Shown here: positions 43,285-51,093 of the stretch, piece by piece
How the letters are laid out: each line of letters starts with the position of its first letter
How positions within the stretch are numbered: position 1 is the first letter of the stretch
NCBI GenBank assembly: GCA_041660405.1
Contig: JBAZWL010000026.1
Span: forward strand, 1 to 64,000
Direction: 5' to 3'
From: Taibaiella sp041660405
Lineage (GTDB): Bacteria; Bacteroidota; Bacteroidia; Chitinophagales; Chitinophagaceae
Length of the DNA stretch: 64,000 nucleotides
The notes under the pieces: model-generated
The model's database searches: none
Told to the model about the DNA's origin: nothing
What the model saw: the letters and a program-made list of their open reading frames with translations, nothing else
Made by a program: the position numbers and the translations under genes

Positions 43285-44910
43285 TTATTGATGAAACGGG
43301 TAGCGATAATTGGTTACCGGAACATACGTTTCTTTGATTGTTCTTGCGCTTAACCAACGGAACAAATTCAGGATAGATCCCGCTTTATCGTTGGTACCGG
43401 AAGCACGGGCACCGCCAAATGGCTGTTGGCCTACAACAGCTCCGGTAGGCTTATCATTAATATAGAAGTTGCCGGCTGCATTCACCAGTTTCTTAGTCAG
43501 GAATTCAATTGCAGCGCGGTCATGAGCAAAGATAGCACCGGTAAGTGCATAACCTGAAGTGCTGTCTACTTTGTCCAGAATAGTTTCCCATTCATTCTCA
43601 TTGTAAACATAAATGGTAAGTACCGGTCCGAATAATTCTTCGCACATGGTAACATAATCAGGATTGCTCGCTTCGATTACTGTTGGTTCTATAAAGTAAC
43701 CTTTACTTTTATCGTAGCTGCCACCATGAATAATTTTAGCATCGCTACTGCCTTTTACTGCATCAATATATTTCGCAAGGCCATCAAATGACTTTTCATC
43801 GATAACCGCATTTATAAAATTGCTGAAATCATCTACAGGACCCATTTTCAGGGTTTTCAATTCTGCTATAAATTTAGTTTTTACTTCTTCTGCAATATTA
43901 GAAGGCAGGTAAACCCTTGAAGCAGCAGAACATTTTTGTCCTTGATATTCAAATGCACCGCGAACCATGTTGGCAACCACTGCATCAACATTTGCTGTTG
44001 GATGAGCAAAGATGAAATCTTTACCACCAGTCTCTCCCACAATACGTGGATAGGATTTGTATTTGGCAATGTTATTACCAATGCTCTTCCACATACCCTG
44101 GAACACGCCGGTTGAACCAGTAAAGTGTACACCTCCAAAATCTTTATGATCAAAACAAATTTCACCAACTACAGGGCCACTGGTATACACCAAATTGATA
44201 ACACCATCTGGTAATCCTGCTTCTCTCAATATTTCCATGAATACTGAAGCAGAATAAATTTGTGTATTGGCTGGCTTCCATACTACTACATTACCACACA
44301 TGGCGGGAGCAGTAGGCAGATTACCACCAATTGCAGTGAAGTTAAATGGTGTTACAGCCAATACAAATCCTTCTAATGCACGATACTCCATCCTGTTATT
44401 AAAACCTTCAGGAGAGATCGGTTGCTGCTTATAAATATCACTTAGGAAATGAACATTGAAACGCAGAAAATCGATCAGTTCACAAGCGCTGTCAATTTCG
44501 GCCTGGTAAGCATTTTTACTCTGGCCCAGCATTGTTGCAGCATTCATTCTGAAACGGTATTTGGTGGCCAGTAATTCAGCGGCCTTCATAAAGATAGCAG
44601 CGCGATGTTCCCAGCTTGTTGCGGCCCATTTATCTCTTGCGTTCATTGCAGCAGCAATAGCATCCTTTACGTGACTTGCATCACCTGTATGGAAGTGACC
44701 CAATACATGAGCGATTTCATGTGGTGGACGAATGGCTACAGTATTTCCGGTACGAACCTCTTTACCATTGATGTACATGGGAATATCCCTTTGCTGGCCT
44801 TTCAGTTCGGCAATGGCGGCTTTAAGGTTTTTAGCATCTTCCGAACCCGGAGCATAGCTACGTACCGGTTCATTTTTCGGTTCCGCGAAATAGAAATATC
44901 CGTTATTCAT
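43285..44910 (-). CDS. pruA: L-glutamate gamma-semialdehyde (P5C) dehydrogenase
   Basis: This 541-residue aldehyde dehydrogenase oxidises P5C/glutamate semialdehyde to glutamate with NAD, the second step of proline use. Catalytic Cys327 lies in YQGQKCSAASR and the general base Glu293 in VGETGG; the NAD-binding FTGSTGVF is at about 263. The length and N-terminal region match the stand-alone PruA form rather than the PutA fusion. No proline dehydrogenase gene is adjacent. It has its own promoter and terminator. Confidence 0.93.
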   Translation of the reverse strand: MNNGYFYFAEPKNEPVRSYAPGSEDAKNLKAAIAELKGQQRDIPMYINGKEVRTGNTVAIRPPHEIAHVLGHFHTGDASHVKDAIAAAMNARDKWAATSWEHRAAIFMKAAELLATKYRFRMNAATMLGQSKNAYQAEIDSACELIDFLRFNVHFLSDIYKQQPISPEGFNNRMEYRALEGFVLAVTPFNFTAIGGNLPTAPAMCGNVVVWKPANTQIYSASVFMEILREAGLPDGVINLVYTSGPVVGEICFDHKDFGGVHFTGSTGVFQGMWKSIGNNIAKYKSYPRIVGETGGKDFIFAHPTANVDAVVANMVRGAFEYQGQKCSAASRVYLPSNIAEEVKTKFIAELKTLKMGPVDDFSNFINAVIDEKSFDGLAKYIDAVKGSSDAKIIHGGSYDKSKGYFIEPTVIEASNPDYVTMCEELFGPVLTIYVYNENEWETILDKVDSTSGYALTGAIFAHDRAAIEFLTKKLVNAAGNFYINDKPTGAVVGQQPFGGARASGTNDKAGSILNLFRWLSARTIKETYVPVTNYRYPFHQ

Positions 44911-44945
44911 ATTGTTTAAAAATTTTTCTGTTGAAATTGGAAGCG

Positions 44946-44953
44946 CAAAGGTA
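44946..44953 (-). promoter_or_regulatory. -7 element of the pruA promoter
   Basis: TACCTTTG on the minus strand matches TAnnTTTG and gives an expected leader of about 30 nt. Confidence 0.55.
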
Positions 44954-45034
44954 AATATTAATTGCCGAGGTGTAAAATGTACATTCCAGTAATTCGTAAT
45001 AGGGAAAAGCTATAAATATCTGGGGATCAAAAAA

Positions 45035-45056
45035 GCAGCCCGCTATGCCCGGCTGC
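45035..45056 (-). terminator. Terminator after the VF530-family gene
   Basis: GCAGCC (45035-45040) pairs with GGCTGC (45051-45056), followed on the minus strand by TTTTTT. The stem is short but GC-rich. Confidence 0.65.
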
Positions 45057-45094
45057 CTGTTTTATTTATCAATCAACTTTTGTTTCTTACAAAT

Positions 45095-45343
45095 TCAATG
45101 TGAATAATTGATTATTTCAATATAAAGCTCTTCCACCTTCTTTCGTGCCCAGGGTGTTTTTCTCAGAAATTTAAGGCTTGAATTAATGCTTGGATTATCT
45201 ATAAAGCAATTGATCCTGATATTATTCCCCAATTGTTCCCAGCCATCGTAATAAGCTACAAGATATTCCAGTATTGCTTTTAGCGTAACGCCATGTAGCG
45301 GATCACTTGGCGGGGTTGTATTTTTTACGGGCTGCTCCATCAT
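45095..45343 (-). CDS. VF530-family (DUF2132) DNA-binding protein
   Basis: This 82-residue protein has the family hallmarks DPLHGVTLKAILEYLV, the GWEQLG motif, and CFxxNPSINSSLKFLRKTPWARKKVE. The VF530 structure from Vibrio fischeri is a small helical fold described as DNA-binding, but its cellular role is unknown. The start is ATG at 45343 (or the next codon, also ATG). It overlaps the stop of the upstream ABC ATPase by four bases, so the two are translationally coupled, which is an odd pairing. Confidence 0.88.
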   Translation of the reverse strand: MMEQPVKNTTPPSDPLHGVTLKAILEYLVAYYDGWEQLGNNIRINCFIDNPSINSSLKFLRKTPWARKKVEELYIEIINYSH

Positions 45344-46113
45344 TTATTTTCCATTTCTTCCATACGCTTGGCCTTGGCATCGCGCAAAAATTCTGATGCG
45401 AATATGAAATCGTTCAACAGCTTTTCCTTGCTAAAAACAATATCCTTATTTGACCCCTCCCATTGTTTTTTGCCCTGATGCATATACACAATATGGTCGC
45501 CACTTTCCATTACAGTATTCATATCGTGTGTGTTAATTACCGTAGTGATATTATACTCTTTGGTAAGTTCACTGATCAGCTGATCAATAACCATTGAGGT
45601 CTGCGGATCAAGGCCGGAGTTAGGCTCATCACAAAAGAGATATTTAGGATTGAGCACCAATGCACGTGCAAGTGCAACACGTTTCTTCATACCACCACTT
45701 ATTTCTGCGGGAAATTTTTTGTCTGCATCCTTAAGGTTTACCCGATCCAGTACTTCCTTTACTCTTTTAGCTTTTTCACGATACCGTTGATTGGTAAACA
45801 TGTCCAGTGGGAACATGACATTATCTTGTACAGTTTTACTGTCGAACAGGGCCGAGCCTTGAAATAACATTCCGATCTGCTGACGTATTTCTTTTTTCTC
45901 CTTTTCGTCTATAGTAAGTATATCCCTGCCTTCATACAAGATCGCTCCGGCATCGGGATGAAAAAGGCCGATCATGCACTTCATTAATACTGTTTTGCCA
46001 CTACCGCTGGTGCCAATAATAAGATTGGTTTTACCAGCTTCCATAACAAAGCTTACATCCTGCAATACTTTTTTATCTCCAAAACTCTTCTGTACGTTTT
46101 TTACTTCGATCAT
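45340..46113 (-). CDS. mlaF: ABC transporter ATPase, MlaF-like
   Basis: This 257-residue ATPase has Walker A GTSGSGKT at 34-41, the signature ISGGMKKR with Lys-Lys-Arg after it (typical of MlaF), Walker B YLFCDEPNSGLDP and the switch His in VINTHDM. MlaF drives phospholipid transport between inner and outer membranes together with MlaE, MlaD and MlaB. No MlaE permease or MCE protein gene lies in this window, so the partner must be encoded elsewhere. Downstream it is coupled to the VF530-family gene; upstream a terminator separates it from the transaldolase gene. Confidence 0.87.
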   Translation of the reverse strand: MIEVKNVQKSFGDKKVLQDVSFVMEAGKTNLIIGTSGSGKTVLMKCMIGLFHPDAGAILYEGRDILTIDEKEKKEIRQQIGMLFQGSALFDSKTVQDNVMFPLDMFTNQRYREKAKRVKEVLDRVNLKDADKKFPAEISGGMKKRVALARALVLNPKYLFCDEPNSGLDPQTSMVIDQLISELTKEYNITTVINTHDMNTVMESGDHIVYMHQGKKQWEGSNKDIVFSKEKLLNDFIFASEFLRDAKAKRMEEMENK

Positions 46114-46167
46114 ATAATTAAGTAAATTGGACTACACTAAAATGCTATCATTCAGATCTAAAAAAAA

Positions 46168-46196
46168 TGCTTATCCCTGGTATCCAGAGATAAGCA
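46168..46196 (-). terminator. Terminator of the transaldolase gene
   Basis: TGCTTATC (46168-46175) pairs with 46189-46196; an inner CTGG/CCAG extends the stem after one mismatch. On the minus strand it is followed by seven T residues. Confidence 0.85.
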
Positions 46197-46251
46197 AATG
46201 TAATTTAAATAACGTTCGGAATTAAATATTGTTCGTCTGCTATATTTAAGA

Positions 46252-46902
46252 TTAAAGGCTTTTGGCGTCTTCCAAAAACTTAGCCAAACCAATATCCGTA
46301 AGCGGATGATTTAATAAACCTAAAATAGAACTTAGTGGGCAAGTACAGATATCAGCACCTACTTCAGCACATTTTACAATATGCAATGGCGTACGGATAG
46401 AAGCAGCAAGAACTTCTGTCATAAAGCCCTGGGCATTGTACAGGTTCACGATCTGTTCGATCAATTGAACACCATCCCAACCTGCATCGTCAATACGGCC
46501 AATGAAAGGAGAAACCATGGTAGCACCTGCTTTGGCCGCCAGGATAGCCTGACCTGCAGAAAACACAAGTGTGCAATTGGTTTTGATATCGTTATCTGTA
46601 AAGTATTTAATAGCTTTGATCCCTTCTTTGATCATCGGAACTTTAACTACGATATTGTCATGTAAAGCTGCCAGTTTCAAGCCTTCCTCAACCATTCCTT
46701 TAAAATCTGTAGAGATCACTTCTGCACTTACAGGACCATCTACAATAGCACAAATATCTTTGTAGTGTTGCATGATCGCTTCCTGCCCTTTAATGCCTTC
46801 TTTCGCCATCAGGGAAGGATTGGTGGTAACACCATCAAGAATACCAAAATCGTTAGCCTCCTGGATCTGAGCAAGGTTTGCGGTATCGATAAAAAACTTC
46901 AT
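46252..46902 (-). CDS. Transaldolase / fructose-6-phosphate aldolase (TalC/FSA family)
   Basis: This 216-residue enzyme belongs to the short transaldolase family. The Schiff-base lysine is Lys87 in IVVKVPM. FIDTANLAQI at the N-terminus, GVTTNPSL at 24-31 and VSPFIGRIDD are family motifs. Short members are either transaldolases of the pentose phosphate pathway or fructose-6-phosphate aldolases. Sequence alone does not separate them safely, though Bacteroidota copies are usually assigned as transaldolase. It lies just downstream of the SRP RNA gene on the same strand. Confidence 0.9.
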   Translation of the reverse strand: MKFFIDTANLAQIQEANDFGILDGVTTNPSLMAKEGIKGQEAIMQHYKDICAIVDGPVSAEVISTDFKGMVEEGLKLAALHDNIVVKVPMIKEGIKAIKYFTDNDIKTNCTLVFSAGQAILAAKAGATMVSPFIGRIDDAGWDGVQLIEQIVNLYNAQGFMTEVLAASIRTPLHIVKCAEVGADICTCPLSSILGLLNHPLTDIGLAKFLEDAKSL

Positions 46903-46982
46903 AATATTTGTGGGGGAGTTTTATTGGAGTATTGACTGAAGGGCTTTTATTCTGTTTTTTTGAAAAAAAGAAAATAAAAAAT

Positions 46983-47076
46983 GGCAAGTTACTTATATCG
47001 CACCGCTCAACCATCTATCCTTGCTGCATTCCTGCCCTGGGGAGGTTCAACAGGAGCTGGTCGTATAAGACTTGCC
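46983..47076 (-). ncRNA. ffs: Signal recognition particle RNA (small bacterial type)
   Basis: The minus strand folds as one rod. GGCAAGT (from 47076) pairs with ACTTGCC (ending 46983). CTTATA/TATAAG, GCTC/GAGC and AACC/GGTT follow inward, and the tip holds CCCAGGGCAGGAATGCAGCAAGG. That segment resembles SRP domain IV, with a GGAA tetraloop closed by GCA/TGC and flanked by the asymmetric loop that binds Ffh. A -7 element (47081-47088) places the start at about 47076, and a T-run follows the 3' end. The two ends therefore agree independently with the fold. About 94 nt. Confidence 0.82.
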
Positions 47077-47080
47077 GGCG

Positions 47081-47088
47081 CAAAGATA
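47081..47088 (-). promoter_or_regulatory. -7 element of the SRP RNA promoter
   Basis: TATCTTTG on the minus strand matches TAnnTTTG five bases before the first paired base of the SRP RNA. Confidence 0.65.
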
Positions 47089-47170
47089 CGCCCTTTTGCC
47101 AAAAAATAAAAATTTCATAACCGGAAATAAAAAAAGAATTTTAATTGATCAGTTTTTTATTCACAACCAC

Positions 47171-47246
47171 ATTGTCATCTTGAGGTACGAAAGATCTCTA
47201 CACATTAAGAGATCCTTCGATTGCTGCGCAAACATAGGATGACAAT
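47171..47246. repeat. 76-bp palindromic intergenic repeat (REP/MITE-like)
   Basis: The ends ATTGTCATC (47171-47179) and GATGACAAT (47238-47246) are inverted. A nested stem pairs GATCTCT (47193-47199) with AGAGATC (47208-47214), extended by CGAA/TTCG across one mismatch. The layout resembles short palindromic intergenic repeats common in Bacteroidota genomes. No second copy occurs in this window. It may also serve as the terminator of the gene ending at 47293. Confidence 0.6.
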
Positions 47247-47292
47247 AGAATTTATAATCTTAAATCGGTCATTTAGCCGCACAAGTCACCGC

Positions 47293-48168
47293 TCAATCAT
47301 TTTTTAGTACCGTGATCAGCTGGTACATTTCTTTAGATTTTTCCTCTTCATTGGCATAATCATAAGTCAGGGCCATTTCTTCCAGCATTCTTATTACAAC
47401 ATCTTTATTGCTTAATGGTTGAAAGAATTGTTCGTCGTGACCTGCTTTTATTTTTTTCAGATATACTTCCACATCGTTCTGGGTGTATACCATACCATTT
47501 ACAGGGTCTATGTAAAATTGTATCGTTTCCAGCGGTTCAGTATCCGGGGTAAGGAAATGATATTGTGTATCGAAATAAGCCATCACAAACTGCCTTGGAA
47601 GTCCCACTGCAAAAATGGGAATATCCAGCAATTCGCAGAGTGCCAGGTAAATAATACCTATAGAATAAGCGTTGCCCTGCTTGCTTTCCAGCGTATGATT
47701 GATAAAAAACAGGTTGGTATCCCGTTCTGTAATCTCGTGGCCATTCAGTTTGTAATAATTGTACAATATGCTATTAACTACATTGATCTGTTCCAGGGGA
47801 GTAAGATAGGCATTCAGCTCCAGCCAGATATTTCTGCGTATCTGATCCAGCTGTTTCATCAGCTGCTGCAGATTCAATTCAGGATAACGGTATTTTGCAA
47901 TCAGCATTGCCCCTTTGAATAAGGATGGCATCGGCTCTTTTCCCCAAACGGCAAACTCCTGTTGCAATTCAGTAAATAAGGCTCTATGTATCAGGTGCTC
48001 AATACGATATTGTATATCTTCATCTTCGGTAACTTCCCATAGCTGTTCCAGGTTGGGAATAATTTCCCTACCATAACGTAATAACCTGTCTGCTACGGTA
48101 TCAAATACTTCTTTATCCGGATCATCTACCAGGTGCAATAAGGCCAATATCTCTTTATTCACTTGCAT
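47293..48168 (-). CDS. SirB1/transglutaminase-like protein
   Basis: This 291-residue cytosolic protein has a HEAT-like helical N-terminus (about 1-70) and a SirB1-type transglutaminase-like core (about 100-215), seen in INVVNSILYNYYKLNGH and GNAYSIGIIYLALCELLDIPIFAVGLPRQFVMAY. The position of the catalytic cysteine in true transglutaminases reads Ser or Gly here (GNAYSIG), as in other SirB1 proteins, so it is probably not a protease. Its function is unknown. Confidence 0.8.
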   Translation of the reverse strand: MQVNKEILALLHLVDDPDKEVFDTVADRLLRYGREIIPNLEQLWEVTEDEDIQYRIEHLIHRALFTELQQEFAVWGKEPMPSLFKGAMLIAKYRYPELNLQQLMKQLDQIRRNIWLELNAYLTPLEQINVVNSILYNYYKLNGHEITERDTNLFFINHTLESKQGNAYSIGIIYLALCELLDIPIFAVGLPRQFVMAYFDTQYHFLTPDTEPLETIQFYIDPVNGMVYTQNDVEVYLKKIKAGHDEQFFQPLSNKDVVIRMLEEMALTYDYANEEEKSKEMYQLITVLKND

Positions 48169-48253
48169 ATACGCTGCTACCTCAAATTATTTATAGCTAA
48201 AATAATGGAAATTTGGGGAAAAGCAATAGAAAAACTTATCCTTCATTTAACTA

Positions 48254-48288
48254 TACCGCCACCCCTTTAGTACAAAAGGGTGGCGGTA
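48254..48288 (-). terminator. Hairpin after the M28 peptidase gene
   Basis: TACCGCCACCC (48254-48264) pairs with 48278-48288, with extra CTTT/AAAG pairs towards the loop. It lies just past the minus-strand stop at 48311; the following sequence has only a modest T content. Confidence 0.65.
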
Positions 48289-48310
48289 AATATGTTCGGG
48301 TAAATTTAAC

Positions 48311-49996
48311 TTAAAAAGTAAGAGGAAATTCCTGTACCGTTGCGCCCCGCTTCACTTTTACCACAGTTTTATCGCCGGGATTAAAACTTCCCAATGCTTC
48401 CATGTAGGACTGCATTCCATTGATCTTTATGGCACCGATCTGCATCACTATATCACCTTGTTGCAAACCAGCCTTCGCAGCTGGTTTCCCATCAATAATA
48501 CCATCTACCCTAACCCCACCACTCTGGTAACTATAATCAGGCATAATGCCCAAAGTAACTTTAAAACTTCCCCTGGAAACACCAGTATTTTTTGTAACAG
48601 TATACAATGGGTTTGGTTGTTTTTCCATTAAACCGGCTACACTATATACGTAGTTGACAATATCTTTAGTACCTGTATAATTGATCTTTGCAGCATCATC
48701 AGATGGTTTGTGATAATCTGTATGTGTTCCGGTAAAGAAAAATAACACTGGAATGCTGTCATTGTAAAATGATGTATGATCCGAAGGTCCTACTCCTGAA
48801 CTATCATTTACAATTTTAAAATTACTGGTTACACTTTTAAGTACACTACCCCATACCGGTGAAGTTCCCACACCACCAACAGTAAGTTTGCGATCAGGGC
48901 TCAGGCGGCCTACCATGTCCATATTAATCATATAGGCTGCTTTTTTAGGGTCAAAATCCTTATCCTTTACAAAAGCCTTTGAACCCAGCAAGCCAAGCTC
49001 CTCTGCTGAAAAAGCAATGAACAGGTAATTGTACTTTTTCAGACTAGACCCTTTGATTTTTTCTGCAATTGCGAGCATAGCTGCTACACCACTGGCGTTA
49101 TCATCGGCACCATTATGTATTGCTTTTACTTTTTCTGTCATCCGGCTGCTGCCATCTTCGCCATAACCAAGATGATCGTAATGGGCTCCGATGATAACTG
49201 TTTGCGCGGCATTATTATTAATATACCCTACAATATTTGTACCTGTTCTGAATTCCTTTTTAAACGTGATATTCATCACCAAAGGTTGCATTACTTTCAT
49301 GTCTTTTATATGAGTGTCATAAACCTTTTTGTTCAGCAATAGAACAGGAATTTCCAGGTTTTCATAATCAGACCTCTTGGCAAAAGAAGGGAAATATTTA
49401 CTGCCAAATTTATCATAGAATAAAACAGAAGTAGCTCCACGCTCAATGGCCTTTCTTGCACGGTCGAAGGTCTGCTTCTCCCAATCAAAGTGCGGGTTAT
49501 TGGCATCCTGCGCTGTTTCGTAAAGAGAAATTAGCCAGGGTCCGCTGGTTTCCATACTTTCAGGCAATACATAATTTTCATCTTTCCCTCCACCAGAAAA
49601 TGGTGCGGGGAAAGCGTCTTCCGGTACAGAGATGTATTTATTGCTGATACTGAAACGAACTTCAGGAGTTAGTTCTTTACCCCATTCAAATTTAAACGGA
49701 CGGCGAAAGCTCGGCCCATAAGGTTGAAGTCCCATTTGTCCCATTCTTTTTTCGATATACATTCCAGCCAATGCTTCTCCTTTTGTTCCGGTGCGGCGTC
49801 CCTCCAGTTCATCAGAAGCCAGGTAAGTAATATCTGTCTTCAATTGCTTGATTACAGCTTCTGCGTTTTCATCCGGTTGTTCTTTGCTATCCTTCTTTTC
49901 GGGAATGATTTTCTTCCATATCTGGGCCTGTACAGTTGATAAAGGCAAGAAAGAAATAATAGTAACAAGGCTTAGGCAGACAAAAAATCTTTTCAT
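48311..49996 (-). CDS. M28 zinc aminopeptidase with PA-like and PDZ domains
   Basis: This 561-residue exported enzyme has a signal peptide ending TVQAQ. A protease-associated insert spans about 120-250. The M28 catalytic core has all five zinc ligands: His in GAHYDHLG, Asp in NGADDNASG, Glu pair in SAEELGLLG, Asp in NMDMVG and His in GTHTDYHKP. A C-terminal PDZ domain (about 470-560, PAAKAGLQQGDIVMQIG) probably controls substrate access. It would trim peptides in the periplasm or at the surface. No T9SS sorting domain is seen. Confidence 0.92.
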   Translation of the reverse strand: MKRFFVCLSLVTIISFLPLSTVQAQIWKKIIPEKKDSKEQPDENAEAVIKQLKTDITYLASDELEGRRTGTKGEALAGMYIEKRMGQMGLQPYGPSFRRPFKFEWGKELTPEVRFSISNKYISVPEDAFPAPFSGGGKDENYVLPESMETSGPWLISLYETAQDANNPHFDWEKQTFDRARKAIERGATSVLFYDKFGSKYFPSFAKRSDYENLEIPVLLLNKKVYDTHIKDMKVMQPLVMNITFKKEFRTGTNIVGYINNNAAQTVIIGAHYDHLGYGEDGSSRMTEKVKAIHNGADDNASGVAAMLAIAEKIKGSSLKKYNYLFIAFSAEELGLLGSKAFVKDKDFDPKKAAYMINMDMVGRLSPDRKLTVGGVGTSPVWGSVLKSVTSNFKIVNDSSGVGPSDHTSFYNDSIPVLFFFTGTHTDYHKPSDDAAKINYTGTKDIVNYVYSVAGLMEKQPNPLYTVTKNTGVSRGSFKVTLGIMPDYSYQSGGVRVDGIIDGKPAAKAGLQQGDIVMQIGAIKINGMQSYMEALGSFNPGDKTVVKVKRGATVQEFPLTF

Positions 49997-50050
49997 TAAT
50001 GGTTTTTATATTGATAACTATTGGCTGGCAATAGGTTTATATAGCAAATG

Positions 50051-50058
50051 CAAACTTA
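50051..50058 (-). promoter_or_regulatory. -7 element of the M28 peptidase promoter
   Basis: TAAGTTTG on the minus strand matches TAnnTTTG and gives an expected leader of about 50 nt. Confidence 0.5.
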
Positions 50059-50100
50059 GTCAATTGATCACCAAAATATGTTTGCAAATTGTAAAAATAT

Positions 50101-50143
50101 AAATTGAAAGAGGCCGGAAAATGATTCCGGCCTCTTTCAATTT
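50101..50143 (-). terminator. Terminator of the gld operon
   Basis: A perfect 19-bp stem (50101-50119 with 50125-50143) with loop AATGA lies 18 bp after the gldN stop. Confidence 0.88.
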
Positions 50144-50160
50144 ATTATAGTATTGAGCAA

Positions 50161-51072
50161 TTAACGTTGCCACATATCGTCTTCTTTGTCGCGCAATGTT
50201 TGTATAGCACGTTCGCCGTCTTCAAGACCACGAAGATTTCTTTCGAAATCGGCACCGGTAGCGTTGTTAGACGAAGTTTTAATTACATAGCTGGAAAAAT
50301 ACCTGCCATCAAAAAAATCTGCCCAACTCATTCTATGCAGGTCATTCTGTGGATTATACACTTCATAATTTGCAAGAACCTTTCTCAAATCCGGATAGTT
50401 TAACCAGAACATCGGAGTAGAATATTGATATTCACCCGTCGTTTCATTCTTACGATCAATAAGCGGTGCGATACCAATGATCCTCACTACCATTCTACCG
50501 GCATTGCGATCAAATATCCAATCTTCTTTCAGTCTGTATTTTGTAACGTCATTAACGTTAAACTCCTTCTTAGTTATAACGTAAGATGTCTCACCGGTAA
50601 TTGGATCGATAACAGGAGTAGAATCTACAGAACCAGATAAGCTTTGTTCAAAAGCTTCCATATTCAATGGTTCAGTAAAACGATCATCGAAAGTATTATA
50701 TGCAGAAACTTTTCCTTTTTTTACTGCATCCAGCAAGATTTCAATAAATGCACCACCACCTGAATATTCATCACCAACGTAGGTAAATGCTTGATTTTGC
50801 TTTTGGCGTGTATCAATTTGCCTCCATACCCTGCGCTTCCAGGCTGCATCAATCTCCCGTATGCTCGCAAAATCCAGAGATCTGTTTACGTGAGGCACAA
50901 CATCAATAACACCGTCTTTAACCAAAGATGGCTTCCAACTGCTGTTAACTCCTTCAGCATTAACATTCCCTGCTTGAGTTGCAGGATCTGTAGTAGCAGG
51001 ATTTTGCGCAAAGGATATGCTGCTTAGCAATAAAGCGCCAAAAGTTAAACCAATTTTATTTCGAAGATTCAT
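50161..51072 (-). CDS. gldN: Gliding motility / T9SS protein GldN (PorN)
   Basis: This 303-residue periplasmic protein has a signal peptide ending SISFAQ. Family motifs include the IDAAWKRRVWRQID segment, the KEDWIFDRNAGRMVVRIIGIAP block, PMFWLNYPDLRKVL and SWADFFDGRYFSSYV. GldN forms the periplasmic ring of the type IX secretion system with the lipoprotein GldK and contacts GldM. It is the last gene of the gldKLMN operon, 21 bp after gldM and just before a strong terminator. Confidence 0.96.
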   Translation of the reverse strand: MNLRNKIGLTFGALLLSSISFAQNPATTDPATQAGNVNAEGVNSSWKPSLVKDGVIDVVPHVNRSLDFASIREIDAAWKRRVWRQIDTRQKQNQAFTYVGDEYSGGGAFIEILLDAVKKGKVSAYNTFDDRFTEPLNMEAFEQSLSGSVDSTPVIDPITGETSYVITKKEFNVNDVTKYRLKEDWIFDRNAGRMVVRIIGIAPLIDRKNETTGEYQYSTPMFWLNYPDLRKVLANYEVYNPQNDLHRMSWADFFDGRYFSSYVIKTSSNNATGADFERNLRGLEDGERAIQTLRDKEDDMWQR

Positions 51073-51093
51073 ACTGCAACTATTTATAATTTT

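Noticed and set aside
46903..47120. Small 70-codon frame on the plus strand
   Set aside because: It lies across the SRP RNA and its terminator, and the translation looks like noise.
47419..47922. 167-codon plus-strand frame opposite the SirB1-like gene
   Set aside because: Antisense to a conserved gene, hydrophobic by composition only, with no promoter or start signal.
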